DNA of 64,000 nt from an uncultured Bacteroidaceae bacterium (GTDB lineage: Bacteria; Bacteroidota; Bacteroidia; Bacteroidales; Bacteroidaceae). A program made the translations under genes and the position numbers. The DNA is taken from NCBI GenBank assembly GCA_905234605.1, contig CAJOIE010000010.1:62001-126000 (forward strand), read 5' to 3'. The notes below the pieces were generated by a model that was not told where the DNA came from, ran no database searches, and was given only the letters and a program-made list of their open reading frames with translations. Positions 52,301-60,629 of this stretch are shown here, piece after piece. Numbering within the stretch: the first letter of the stretch is position 1; each line of letters starts with the position of its first letter.

Positions 52301-52942
52301 ATGACAGAGAACAACAACATCTATACACCCTGGCTGCTGCTCGCGGCATCGTGTATTGCAATCCTGATACTGGCCCTGTGGGTCTGCAAGCTGCTCAAGG
52401 AGAAGGATGAACTGCTCAAGGAGAGCAGGGAGCCAGACAGACAGCAGAGCCGACACGTCGGCAAGAAGCAGCCGGCCAATGGCATGCCAAAGTCATCAGA
52501 CAAGCGGAAGTCCTCCAAAAAGAGCCGTCAGGGTCAGCCAGCTTCAGAGACACCATCCCAAGAGCAAGCGGTGAGCCCCCAGCCGCACGCCGGTCAGGCA
52601 CTGCCGCAGCCAGCGGAGCCATTGCAGCCCGTGGAGCAGCCTACAGAGAGAGAGTATGCCTTTCTCCGCTGTGCCACAGACGGGCGTTTCGCTGTTCCCG
52701 CCGCCGAGGCCGACGGCAAGACCTTCTTCCGCGTATGGGACGAGGATGGGCAGAAACGTTTTGAGTTTCATGGCAATGAGCGCAAGGCTCTGGCAAACCC
52801 CAATGCCGTGTTCGACGGCGTGTGTGAGCTGCACGGACGGCGTGAGGGAGCAACGGCCATTGAGAACGTGACGCCAGGCGTGCTCACCAGCGACTACGCC
52901 GTGCAGACACCGGCTGTGCTGCGTCTGCACCCGATTATGTGA
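52301..52942 (+). CDS. Single-pass membrane protein with charged Pro/Gln-rich linker
   Basis: 213 residues from ATG 52301. Membrane anchor at about residues 10-29 (PWLLLAASCIAILILALWVC), a basic then Pro/Gln/Ser-rich unstructured stretch (30-115), and a compact C-terminal domain 'REYAFLRCATDGRFAVPAAEADGKTFFRVWDEDGQKRFEFHGNERKALANPNAVFDGVCEL...VLTSDYAVQTPAVLRL'. Not recognised. It begins 11 bp after the Hsp70-like gene and ends 23 bp before the MotA-like gene; a connector between membrane and cytosolic parts is an inference from its layout. Confidence 0.7.
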   Translation: MTENNNIYTPWLLLAASCIAILILALWVCKLLKEKDELLKESREPDRQQSRHVGKKQPANGMPKSSDKRKSSKKSRQGQPASETPSQEQAVSPQPHAGQALPQPAEPLQPVEQPTEREYAFLRCATDGRFAVPAAEADGKTFFRVWDEDGQKRFEFHGNERKALANPNAVFDGVCELHGRREGATAIENVTPGVLTSDYAVQTPAVLRLHPIM

Positions 52943-52965
52943 AACAAAGCAATAAGCATATTATA

Positions 52966-54468
52966 ATGTTTGAGATTATTGAGATTATAGTTACTGCCGG
53001 ATGCATTGCCCTGGAGCTAATCAGCTTTCTCCGGACAATGCGCCTGATACACAGCTACGGGCATATCTTCCCCCAATCGACCGACAGCATCACGCTGACA
53101 GCGGAGCAGGGACGCATCAGCATAGAGGCCGTCAGTCCGTCGCCTACACTCAAGGCGATACTGCTCACGCTCAACCGTTATCTGCACAGCAATGCCAATC
53201 AGGTGAACGACTACCACCTCATGCGCGACGTGGTCGAGCGCAACCGCTCCACGCGAGAGGTTGAGATAGTCACCCTGCTGCCATTCCCGCAGTACATCGG
53301 TCTGGCTGGCACCATGATTGGCATCATCATCGGCGTGGCGACATTCGTCTTTGGCGGCGGCCTCGAGGCACTGGTCACCACGGCGGCTGGCCACAGCGAT
53401 GTCCGCGGCGGCATACGCATCCTGCTGGGAGGAGTGGCGATAGCGGTGGCAACGAGTGCCTGCGGGTTGGTGTTCACGGCGTTGAACAGCTGGTTATTCA
53501 AAAGAGCGCGCACGCAGACGGAGCAGAGGGAGAATGACTTCCTGAGCTGGATACAGGCCGAGCTCTTGCCCAACATCGCCACAGGCCTCAGCTCGGCACT
53601 CAGCCGCATGACCGACAACCTGAACCGCTTCAATGCCGCCTTCTCCGTCAATGCCGACAAGCTCGCCAGCGTGTTGGCCAATGTGCGCTCATCCTACCGC
53701 GACCAGGCCGAGGTACTCCGTCTGTTGCAGAGCACGGATGTCATCCGTGTGGTGACGGCCAACGCCACCATCTACGACAAGCTCAAGAACTGCACCGAGG
53801 AGATTGGCCTCCTCGCCGAGGGGCTGTCGAGCTCACGCCAGTATCTCGCCACGGTGCGCGAGGTGACGGCAAAGCTCGACGATGCCGACCGGCGGGCCCG
53901 CACATGGGAGCGCATGGGGCGTTTCTTTGAGCAGGAGGCCAAGCAGTTAGAGCGGCGCAAGGGTGCCATCACCGAGGCCGTGGGCGAGGTGGACAAGCGT
54001 CTCACGGAGGCTCTCACGGCACTGCGCGAGAGAGCCGACGCGCAGATAACAAGCACCGCTGAAGTCATGCAGGAACACAGGCGCAGCCTCGATGCCTCGC
54101 TCGCACAGCAGGAGCAGGTGTTCACCGAGAGGCTCGGGCAGATGTCGGAGACGATAGGCAAGCGCACACAGACCCTGGAGCGCGTCTTCGCCGAGCAGGA
54201 GAAGCTCTCCGCGGCGGCAGCCCAGGAGCTGCACCGCTACGCGCGACAGCTCGACAACCTGAGCGACATACGTCAGGGCATACGTGAGTTGCAGGCCGCG
54301 GTGGCACAGCAGAGCCAACGGCCGCTGACCGACGCGCCCATCACCGTGACCAGCCGAGTGGCATGGCCGCTGCAAGCTGCCGTATATGTCATTGCCCTCT
54401 TCTGCCTGATAGTTCTGGGCGGTGAGGCCGTGGCATTGTATCACTTCATAGTGTCGGTACTGTCATGA
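52966..54468 (+). CDS. MotA/TolQ/ExbB-type channel protein with long cytoplasmic tail (ZorA-like)
   Basis: 500 residues from ATG 52966; the GTG at 52939 overlaps the upstream stop. N-terminal TM (3-22), then the MotA/ExbB core with TMs at about 108-131 ('PQYIGLAGTMIGIIIGVATFVFGGGLEAL') and 148-175 ('GGIRILLGGVAIAVATSACGLVFTALNSWLF'). A 280-residue coiled-coil-rich cytoplasmic tail follows ('LEEIGLLAEGL', 'VDKRLTEALTALRERADAQITSTAEVMQEHRRSLDASLAQQEQVFTERLGQM'), and a C-terminal TM (466-490) that flagellar MotA and typical ZorA lack. It should form an ion channel with the next protein, whose start codon overlaps its stop (ATGA). Confidence 0.85.
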   Translation: MFEIIEIIVTAGCIALELISFLRTMRLIHSYGHIFPQSTDSITLTAEQGRISIEAVSPSPTLKAILLTLNRYLHSNANQVNDYHLMRDVVERNRSTREVEIVTLLPFPQYIGLAGTMIGIIIGVATFVFGGGLEALVTTAAGHSDVRGGIRILLGGVAIAVATSACGLVFTALNSWLFKRARTQTEQRENDFLSWIQAELLPNIATGLSSALSRMTDNLNRFNAAFSVNADKLASVLANVRSSYRDQAEVLRLLQSTDVIRVVTANATIYDKLKNCTEEIGLLAEGLSSSRQYLATVREVTAKLDDADRRARTWERMGRFFEQEAKQLERRKGAITEAVGEVDKRLTEALTALRERADAQITSTAEVMQEHRRSLDASLAQQEQVFTERLGQMSETIGKRTQTLERVFAEQEKLSAAAAQELHRYARQLDNLSDIRQGIRELQAAVAQQSQRPLTDAPITVTSRVAWPLQAAVYVIALFCLIVLGGEAVALYHFIVSVLS

Positions 54469-55154
54469 GCCAGCAGGGCAACAGCGAGTCGCATTTCTGG
54501 CCGAGCTACTCCGACCTGATGACCAGCATGTTCTTCATCATGCTCGTCATGTTCGTGCTCACGATGGTGTCGCTGCGCTTCTCGTTGCTCGAGGCCGAGA
54601 AACTGCGCAGGGCCTCGGAGGAGCAGTTGGAGAAGATACGTGAGATACAAGAAGCCGTCCGACAGCTGCCGCAGCAGTATTTCGAGGAGGATACGGCCAA
54701 CAAGCGGTGGATGATACGCAGCGAGTATGCCCCGCATTTCAACATCATGAGCTCCGACATTACCCTGTGCAACGACACCGTGAGCCTGCTCCGTGTGGGG
54801 TCGTCGCTGATGGATGTGGTGGACCGTCTCAATGCCATGAAGGCCGACCCCAAATACAGCAACATGCACATCAGCTACCTCGTGGTCATTGAGGGGATGG
54901 CATCTAACGACAGCTACGTGGACAACGATGCCCTGAGCTACCGGCGTGCCCTGTCGCTCTACTACCTGTGGCGGCGCAACGGCATCTCGTTTGAGCAGTC
55001 GCAGTGCGAGGTGCAGGTGGCGGGCAGCGGCACGCGCGGCATAGGACGCTACAACGCCGGAGGCCGCCACCCGGAGCAGGAGGTGCTCAACCAGCGCATC
55101 ATCATACAGATAGTGCCTAAGATAGGCAACATACCTAAGATAGGCGACATATAG
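54465..55154 (+). CDS. MotB/OmpA-type stator partner (ZorB-like)
   Basis: 229 residues. One N-terminal TM 'FWPSYSDLMTSMFFIMLVMFVLTMVSL' with Asp17 just before it, equivalent by position to the proton-binding Asp of MotB (Asp32 in E. coli). A coiled stretch (45-75) leads to an OmpA-like domain with 'YLVVIEGMASNDSYVDNDALSYRRALSLYYLWRRNGI' and 'NQRIIIQIVPK' (cf. N..LS..RA and NRRVEI), which anchors such proteins to peptidoglycan. The last 13 residues repeat a hexapeptide (PKIGNI-PKIGDI) from an 18-nt tandem duplication. It is the last operon gene and converges with the secreted nuclease gene. Confidence 0.87.
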   Translation: MSQQGNSESHFWPSYSDLMTSMFFIMLVMFVLTMVSLRFSLLEAEKLRRASEEQLEKIREIQEAVRQLPQQYFEEDTANKRWMIRSEYAPHFNIMSSDITLCNDTVSLLRVGSSLMDVVDRLNAMKADPKYSNMHISYLVVIEGMASNDSYVDNDALSYRRALSLYYLWRRNGISFEQSQCEVQVAGSGTRGIGRYNAGGRHPEQEVLNQRIIIQIVPKIGNIPKIGDI

Positions 55155-55170
55155 GCCTCCCGCCGCCCAA

Positions 55171-55953
55171 TCACCACTCTGTCAGGCTGGCCGAGGCCTC
55201 CACGCGACGTTCCAGGGTGTCGGGCAGGGTGGGGAAGAAGTCCATGCCCGTGATGCGCTCCACCTCGTCGACGGTTCTGACATAGAGATCCTTGCGGATG
55301 TTGTCGCCAGTGTTGAGGCATACGAAGCCTATGGCCTTGGCCTTGCCTGTGAGGCAGAGCACGACCTTGAAGAATGCCTCAGGCACGGGTATGCGGTGCG
55401 CACCGATGCTGTCGTGCTCCTGCCGCAGAAAGACGGGGCCGCCCACGATGTAGATGTCGCCATAGCGGCGTGCCCAGCGGCGGCAGTCGAGCTCGATGGC
55501 GTTCCACAAGCCGTTGTTGAGGCGTGGGTGCTGCGGGCATATATTGGTGAGCATGAAGGTTTCTGCCATGGCCGTGGAGTCCCACTTGTTGTCGCCGGCA
55601 GGGCATATATGGCCGCGCGACCAGCCGCTGCCCGCATAGTCAGCATTGGAAGCACGAGGCGCGGGCACGCTGGTGTCCTCGCTGAAGCGGACCGAGCGTG
55701 ACACCTCGCCCGTGGTGTGCTCTCCCGTCAGGTGCCACGCCACCCAGTTGGGCTGCATGCGGGTCGGGTTGTAGCTCACGGTGTAGCTCTTGCGGATGAG
55801 CATCACCTCGTCCTGGCCCGCAAGCGGGGCGGGCTGCTCCAGGGGAGCGGTGCGCGGCGTGAGGTGGCGCGAGCGCGGGCTTGTGCAGCAGGTGCATACG
55901 AGGAGCATGGCAGAGAGGCAGAGTGCCCCGACAGTGGGCTTGAGGGTGACCAT
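55171..55953 (-). CDS. Secreted DNA/RNA non-specific endonuclease, predicted lipoprotein
   Basis: 260 residues. N-terminal signal with 'ALCLSAMLLVCTCC' and a lipid-attachment cysteine. Beta-beta-alpha-metal nuclease of the NUC1/EndA family: catalytic His in 'GSGWSRGHICPAGDNKW' (the D of DRGH is Ser, as in several Bacteroidetes members), metal-binding Asn in 'MLTNICPQHPRLNNGLWNAIELDCRRWA', and 'DIYIVGGPVF', 'VPEAFFKVVL', 'FVCLNTGDNIRKDLYVRTVDEVERITGMDFFP'. It degrades nucleic acids outside the cytosol, possibly for nutrition. It is convergent with the MotB-like gene and probably unrelated to that operon. Confidence 0.92.
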   Translation of the reverse strand: MVTLKPTVGALCLSAMLLVCTCCTSPRSRHLTPRTAPLEQPAPLAGQDEVMLIRKSYTVSYNPTRMQPNWVAWHLTGEHTTGEVSRSVRFSEDTSVPAPRASNADYAGSGWSRGHICPAGDNKWDSTAMAETFMLTNICPQHPRLNNGLWNAIELDCRRWARRYGDIYIVGGPVFLRQEHDSIGAHRIPVPEAFFKVVLCLTGKAKAIGFVCLNTGDNIRKDLYVRTVDEVERITGMDFFPTLPDTLERRVEASASLTEW

Positions 55954-55981
55954 AGTTGCGTGCAGTGGCTGTTTGTCGGGT

Positions 55982-55989
55982 CAAAGATA
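55982..55989 (-). promoter_or_regulatory. -7 element of the nuclease gene
   Basis: TATCTTTG on the minus strand, 28 bp upstream of ATG 55953. Confidence 0.65.
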
Positions 55990-56414
55990 GCCATAAATGC
56001 CTCAGTAGCCCTGCCTCGTGCCGTCAAAAAGCAGGTGCAGCACCCTCTCTTCGCGATGCTCGCCAAAAGGGGCACTGTGGCATGCGTGCAGACTGCTGTC
56101 CCACAATGCTTTGCGCAAGCTGCCTGCCACCATGCAGGGTGGTTGGCACGCACACTGCCGCAGCTCATCTCTCTCCCTGCCGCCTCAAGGCCGGAGGCCT
56201 GGCATGTCAGCACTGCAGGGGCGGGCCGGCGGCCCGGTGATGTAGAATAATACACTCTTCCCTCATGCCCGCAGAGAATGACACATAGCCGACATGCGGA
56301 TTTTCATGCTTCCTGTCATGGGAAGCCTCATCGTTTTGCCTATGCTAATCCGGTTCCTTGTGTGTTGCAGATAGTTTTTTCGGGCGAGCAAGTGGCTCGG
56401 TAGCCAAAAACAGC

Positions 56415-56422
56415 TACCTTTG
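56415..56422 (+). promoter_or_regulatory. -7 element upstream of the small peptide and lipoprotein
   Basis: TACCTTTG, about 408 bp before ATG 56830. No matching -33. Confidence 0.55.
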
Positions 56423-56609
56423 CAGCCAGATTAAATAGTCAGGGCAAGACCAATCAGAGAGCCCCCGTACTGAAGGGCGAGGACGCTTGATGTACTTCGA
56501 CATGATGGAGATTGCCCGATGCCCCCCCACGAGAAGATGCCCCGCAGAGAGTTGCACATAGCCAACAGAGTAATGCCCAAATCCCTTGGCCATTACGATA
56601 TTTTTGTTA

Positions 56610-56635
56610 CTCTCTCTCTCTCTCTCTCTCTCTCC
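56610..56635 (+). repeat. (CT)12 simple sequence repeat in the leader
   Basis: Twelve and a half uninterrupted CT units, likely to vary in length by replication slippage. It is untranslated in the proposed transcript. Confidence 0.9.
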
Positions 56636-56711
56636 TTCTAATCTTCGGTTCACCTTAATATAGCACGACGCGCGCACATGCGTCGTCATATACGGCTTTT
56701 CTTGTATTCAC

Positions 56712-56735
56712 ACAAGAGAAGTCGGCTTGTTTTTT
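56712..56735 (+). terminator. Attenuator-like hairpin in the leader
   Basis: ACAAG (56712-56716) pairs with CTTGT (56726-56730) followed by T-run to 56735, a short terminator. The same ACAAG can pair instead with CTTGT at 56701-56705, so two exclusive folds exist. A GTCCCCG/CGGGGAC hairpin (56736-56763) follows. Confidence 0.4.
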
Positions 56736-56829
56736 GTCCCCGTCGGACTACGGCGGCGGGGACAGCGAGAAGGAATAACAAATACCTAAACACTCATTTA
56801 TAAATCATTCAAACAAAGTATTTAAGAAC

Positions 56830-56970
56830 ATGAAAAGAAAAGACTATCTGAAACCGACGATGGAAGTCGTCAAGTGTGAATCCACCGTAGAACTGCTCGC
56901 GGCAAGCAGCAAGACGAGAGTGAGTGCGACAATGAATAGCACGTGGGAGGAGGAGGACATAGACGAATGA
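56830..56970 (+). CDS. 46-residue peptide of the Bacteroidales 'KPTMEVVxx...LLA' type
   Basis: 'MKRKDYLKPTMEVVKCESTVELLAASS...TWEEEDIDE', too short for the ORF track. The start MKRKDYLKPTMEVV followed by LLA and an acidic Trp-containing end recalls small Bacteroidales proteins that precede surface lipoprotein genes; this family has no assigned role. It lies 46 bp before the lipoprotein gene, on the same strand and behind a shared leader. Confidence 0.75.
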   Translation: MKRKDYLKPTMEVVKCESTVELLAASSKTRVSATMNSTWEEEDIDE

Positions 56971-57016
56971 CCCCGCAGTCAACCTGCGTATTGACAACAA
57001 AATACAGGAGAAGACA

Positions 57017-58450
57017 ATGAAAACAAAGAATATCTTCAAGACGTTGGCCGCTGCCATGCTGATGCCAGTCATGCTGCTGACCACATCGTGCAGCAGCGAG
57101 GACGATTTACTCAACACCGAGAGCACCGCAAAGAAAGGCTACACCATTCCCGTCACCGTCAACGTGACCCGTCAGGGCGATGCCACCGCCACTCGCGCCA
57201 CGTACAACAGCGATAGCAAGAAACTGGAGTTCAGCGAGGGTGACAAGCTATTTGTGAGCGGGTGTTATAATGATGGTGAATACAATTATGCCGGTACGCT
57301 GGATTATGACGCTGTGTCTGGAACGTTCAGCGGCACCATTACTACCGCAACTAAGTGGACAGGCACAGCCGAAGAGCTTCTCTCAGCAGATGGTGGTGCT
57401 AATGCCACACTGTTGCCTGCGGGTTACGGAGTCTATGGGTATTTATCTATTGATGAAGAAGGTACTTCTGAAGCTTTTCTGGACGTAAATCCTGGCAAAG
57501 CTTTTGCTACCTCTAAGTCTGCAGCCGTGGAGCAGTTCAGCTGGGAGTATTGTGATTCATATTCTGATGGCTTTACCCTGATGCCTTCCAATTCCGTCCT
57601 CAACTTCACCATCAACGGCTTGGAGGCCAGCTCTGATGTCGATGTGGCATTCTCATTTCCCAATTATCCTGACCCTATTGTCATTTCAGGGAATGTAAAA
57701 ACCGACGGTTCGGGCACCGCTATATTTGCTATCGGCATCATATATGCCAATGACTTAAAAGACTGCACCCTGACGGTGGACGGCAATGACATCACTCTCG
57801 TCAGCGAAAGTAAGGTGGTCGAGGCCGGCATGATTTACAACATCACGAGGAGTGTGGCTCCGGCTAATCCCTTTGCCGGTGTCCGGGCCGAGGACATTGG
57901 CAAGGTGATTGGTGCCGATGGCAAAATCTACGTCGACGCTGCAGCTGCTGCCGCTGCCAACACCACCGCCGTGGCTAAGATTTGCTACGTGGGCAGCGAC
58001 AACGGCGAGGATGCACCATACAACCACGGTCTGGCTCTCGCCTTGAGCGATGCGAATGGCGGTGGCACATGCAAGTGGAAGAATGCGGCCAGCGCAGATG
58101 CAAGCCATATCAGTCAGAATAACCCCAGCAGTTTCGCCAAAGAGAGCGGCCTGCAGTACAACGAGACTCACAACAATGACACTTATCCTGCTTTCAAGGC
58201 TGCGATAGCCAATAATGGTACAGCAGTGCCCACAGGCTGCTCCGACTGGTTCCTGGCCAGTGGCTATCAGTTGACGAAGATGGCTGGTGCTGTAGGTGGC
58301 TATGGTAATTTGGGCTTGAATTCGTCGTCAAAGTACTGGTCCAGTACGGCGTACATGAAAGTCTTCGCGTGGTACTACGACTTCAGCAATGGCTGGAAAA
58401 ACAATCTTAAGCAAGATAAATACCTTGTCCGTGCCTGCATCGCATTCTGA
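57017..58450 (+). CDS. Fimbrillin-like surface lipoprotein with C-terminal Lcl/DUF1566-like domain
   Basis: 477 residues. Signal peptide 'IFKTLAAAMLMPVMLLTTSC' with lipobox. Residues about 40-285 are a beta-rich fimbrillin/Mfa-like part ('KKGYTIPVTVNVTRQGDATATRATYNSDSKKLEFSEGDKLFVSG'). Residues about 290-477 ('IGKVIGADGKIYVDAAAAAAANTTAVAKICYVG...CSDWFLASGYQLTKM...KYWSSTAYMKVFAWYYDFSNGW...YLVRACIAF') have the Trp/Tyr-rich pattern of DUF1566/Lcl C-terminal domains that occur on surface adhesins. It probably sits on the outer surface. Codon use is less GC-rich than that of its neighbours. Confidence 0.8.
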   Translation: MKTKNIFKTLAAAMLMPVMLLTTSCSSEDDLLNTESTAKKGYTIPVTVNVTRQGDATATRATYNSDSKKLEFSEGDKLFVSGCYNDGEYNYAGTLDYDAVSGTFSGTITTATKWTGTAEELLSADGGANATLLPAGYGVYGYLSIDEEGTSEAFLDVNPGKAFATSKSAAVEQFSWEYCDSYSDGFTLMPSNSVLNFTINGLEASSDVDVAFSFPNYPDPIVISGNVKTDGSGTAIFAIGIIYANDLKDCTLTVDGNDITLVSESKVVEAGMIYNITRSVAPANPFAGVRAEDIGKVIGADGKIYVDAAAAAAANTTAVAKICYVGSDNGEDAPYNHGLALALSDANGGGTCKWKNAASADASHISQNNPSSFAKESGLQYNETHNNDTYPAFKAAIANNGTAVPTGCSDWFLASGYQLTKMAGAVGGYGNLGLNSSSKYWSSTAYMKVFAWYYDFSNGWKNNLKQDKYLVRACIAF

Positions 58451-58710
58451 TATATAGCAATGTGTTCTCTCCCCGCACTGCGCGGACAGGTCCGTAACGC
58501 TGCGGTGTGGGCGAAATCCCCTCATGGCGGTCTTGCGGCCCGCCGCGAGTGTCAAGAGAATTGCTCACAGGGGACAGCCCCCTGTGAGGCCATGAACCCA
58601 AGGGAGGGCGGCTCAGCGGTGCACCGTGGCATCGGGGGTCGCTCTCCTTCTTCTCTCCCTGCGCGGCGGTGGGCGGTGCCGCTCGCCTGGCGGCCGGCCT
58701 GCCCGCGCTG

Positions 58711-58743
58711 CATGCGCCAGGCTCTGTCTGGCGCATGTTTGCG
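58711..58743 (+). terminator. Terminator-like hairpin upstream of pyrK
   Basis: Perfect 10-bp stem CATGCGCCAG / CTGGCGCATG with 7-nt loop, followed by TTT. It could end transcription from the lipoprotein gene. Confidence 0.6.
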
Positions 58744-58795
58744 GGCATTCTGGTTTTTATGCCGCCGCCGGCAGCTTTGTTTGCGTGGAGGTGCT

Positions 58796-58803
58796 TATCT
58801 TTG
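58796..58803 (+). promoter_or_regulatory. -7 element of the pyrK-pyrD promoter
   Basis: TATCTTTG ending 5 bp before ATG 58809; a leaderless mRNA is expected. Confidence 0.65.
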
Positions 58804-58808
58804 CGGCA

Positions 58809-59624
58809 ATGAAGAAGTATCAACGTGAACTTGTCGTGGCGGCAGCCGAGGTGCTGCGTGCCGACTATACGCTGCTGCGGCTCAAGGCGCCTGCCGGCCC
58901 GTTGCCCGAGATGTGGCCGGGGCAGTTCGTCCAGGTGCGGGCAGATGCCTCGCCCTCTACATTGCTGCGCCGCCCCATCAGCATCAATTTCGTGGACACG
59001 GCGGCAGGCGAGCTGTGGCTCCTTGTGCATGCCGTGGGCTCCGGCACCCGTGCCTTGTGCGCTTTGCGCGAGGGTGAGCGGGTGGATGTCGTGTTGCCTC
59101 TCGGCACGGGCTTTCCGCTGTGCAGCGGCGGGGAGCGTGTGTTGCTCGTGGGTGGCGGCGTGGGCTCTGCGCCCTTGTTGTATCTGGGCTCACGGCTGGC
59201 TGCCCGTGGCTGCGACGTGACGTTCCTGCTTGGCGGGCGCCGGGCTGCCGATGTGTTGCAGGCCGACTGCTGCAAGCGTTATGGGCGCGTGTGCATTACC
59301 ACCGAGGACGGCAGTGCCGGCGAGCGCGGCGTCGTCACCGACCATTCGCTGTGGACTGAGGCCTCGTTTGCCACGGTCTACACCTGCGGGCCTCGCCCCA
59401 TGATGCGTGCCGTGGCCGCCCGTGCCGCGGCCATGGGGGCGCGCTGCTATGTCTCCCTGGAGAACACGATGGCCTGCGGTCTCGGTGCCTGTCTGTGCTG
59501 TGTGCAGCAGACCACGGAGGGGCATGTCTGTGTGTGCACCGACGGTCCGGTGTTCGAGGCCGACGCGGAGTTCTCACTGCGCCCCCTGCCGTCTGCCACC
59601 GACTATAGCGGCACTAATCTCTGA
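58809..59624 (+). CDS. pyrK: Dihydroorotate dehydrogenase electron transfer subunit
   Basis: 271 residues from ATG 58809. FAD and 2Fe-2S subunit that passes electrons from PyrD to NAD+ in pyrimidine synthesis. FAD-binding 'WPGQFVQVRADASPSTLLRRPISINFVD', NAD-domain 'VLLVGGGVGSAPLLYLGSRLAARGCDVTFLLGGRRAAD', 'TVYTCGPRPMMRAVA', and the iron-sulphur cysteines 'MACGLGACLCCVQQT...VCVCTDGPVF'. pyrD follows 17 bp downstream. Confidence 0.96.
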   Translation: MKKYQRELVVAAAEVLRADYTLLRLKAPAGPLPEMWPGQFVQVRADASPSTLLRRPISINFVDTAAGELWLLVHAVGSGTRALCALREGERVDVVLPLGTGFPLCSGGERVLLVGGGVGSAPLLYLGSRLAARGCDVTFLLGGRRAADVLQADCCKRYGRVCITTEDGSAGERGVVTDHSLWTEASFATVYTCGPRPMMRAVAARAAAMGARCYVSLENTMACGLGACLCCVQQTTEGHVCVCTDGPVFEADAEFSLRPLPSATDYSGTNL

Positions 59625-59641
59625 CCACTGTCGATTGATAT

Positions 59642-60592
59642 ATGAATAGCAACACCAATGCGGGTGCATCGCTGTCGCCCGACCTCACCACGCACGTGGG
59701 CTCGCTCACGTTGCGCAACCCTGTGCTCACGGCTTCCGGCACCTTTGGCTACGGATTGGAGTATGCCGACCTTGTCGACCTTTCGCGCCTTGGCGGCATC
59801 ATTGTCAAGGGCACCACGCTTGAGCCGCGACAAGGCAATCCATACCCCCGCATGGCTGAGACGGCAGGCGGCATGCTCAACTGCGTGGGCTTGCAGAACA
59901 AGGGTGTCGACCATTTCTGCCGGCACATCTACCCCGAGGTGCGCCAGTTGCCCACGGCTGTGCTGGTGGGCGTCAGCGGTTCCACCATCGAGGCCTACGC
60001 CGAGTGTGCCCGCCGGATAGGTGAGCTTGCTGACGTGCCTGCTATAGAGCTGAACATCTCGTGCCCCAACGTGAAACATGGCGGCATGGCCTTCGGTGTC
60101 ACTGCCGATGGGGCTGCAGCCGTGGTGCGTGCTGTGCGCAAGGTGTACCCCAAGACGCTGATAGTCAAGCTGTCGCCCAACGTCACCAGCATTGCCGACA
60201 TTGCGCGAGCCGTCGAGGCCGAGGGTGCCGATGCCGTGTCGCTCATCAACACTCTCATGGGCATGGCCATTGATGCCGAGCGCCGTCGTCCTGTGCTCAG
60301 TATCGGCACCGGCGGGCTCTCGGGGCCTGCTGTCAAGCCGGTGGCACTGCGCATGGTGTGGCAGGTGTACGAGGCTGTGCGTGTGCCCGTTGTGGGCTTG
60401 GGTGGCATCATGACGGCCACCGATGCCGTGGAGTTCCTGCTGGCAGGAGCCACTGCCATTGAGGTGGGTACGGCCAATTTCGTCAATCCGCGTGCTTCGC
60501 AGGAGATTGCCGACGGCATCGAGGCCTACCTCTCCCGCCACGGTTTCGCCTCAGTGAGCGAGATCGTGGGAGCGGCGCACAGCGCAGGGTGA
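59642..60592 (+). CDS. pyrD: Dihydroorotate dehydrogenase, class 1B
   Basis: 316 residues. Oxidises dihydroorotate to orotate in the cytosol with PyrK as partner. TIM barrel with FMN site: '[20 protein letters not shown]', '[41 protein letters not shown]', the catalytic Cys in '[19 protein letters not shown]', 'IVKLSPNVT', '[11 protein letters not shown]', '[19 protein letters not shown]', and '[31 protein letters not shown]'. Class 1B is shown by the Cys base and the adjacent pyrK. Confidence 0.97.
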   Translation: MNSNTNAGASLSPDLTTHVGSLTLRNPVLTASGTFGYGLEYADLVDLSRLGGIIVKGTTLEPRQGNPYPRMAETAGGMLNCVGLQNKGVDHFCRHIYPEVRQLPTAVLVGVSGSTIEAYAECARRIGELADVPAIELNISCPNVKHGGMAFGVTADGAAAVVRAVRKVYPKTLIVKLSPNVTSIADIARAVEAEGADAVSLINTLMGMAIDAERRRPVLSIGTGGLSGPAVKPVALRMVWQVYEAVRVPVVGLGGIMTATDAVEFLLAGATAIEVGTANFVNPRASQEIADGIEAYLSRHGFASVSEIVGAAHSAG

Positions 60593-60629
60593 GCACTGAG
60601 AAGGACAGTCGCCGGTCCATTCTGGACAA

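Larger units (their letters stand above)
55990..56829. other. Gap between the nuclease and the small-peptide gene, holding a long structured leader
   Basis: 55990-56270 is GC-rich with inverted repeats (for example CCTCAAGGCCGGAGG near 56182 and GGCCGGCGGCC near 56224) and no gene I can support. From the promoter at 56415 a roughly 400-nt leader runs to the small peptide, with a (CT)n tract and alternative hairpins listed separately. Confidence 0.5.
58451..58808. other. GC-rich gene-free stretch with two hairpins before pyrK
   Basis: A perfect 9-bp hairpin TCACAGGGG-N5-CCCCTGTGA at 58565-58587 and the terminator-like stem at 58711-58737. The upstream part of ORF 58626 (before ATG 58809) lies before the promoter and is not coding. 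Confidence 0.6.

Noticed and set aside
52966-55154. Standard Zorya type I, II or III system
   Set aside because: No ZorC, ZorD, ZorE, ZorF or ZorG type gene lies in the operon; the partners are vWA, tubulin-like and Hsp70-like proteins.
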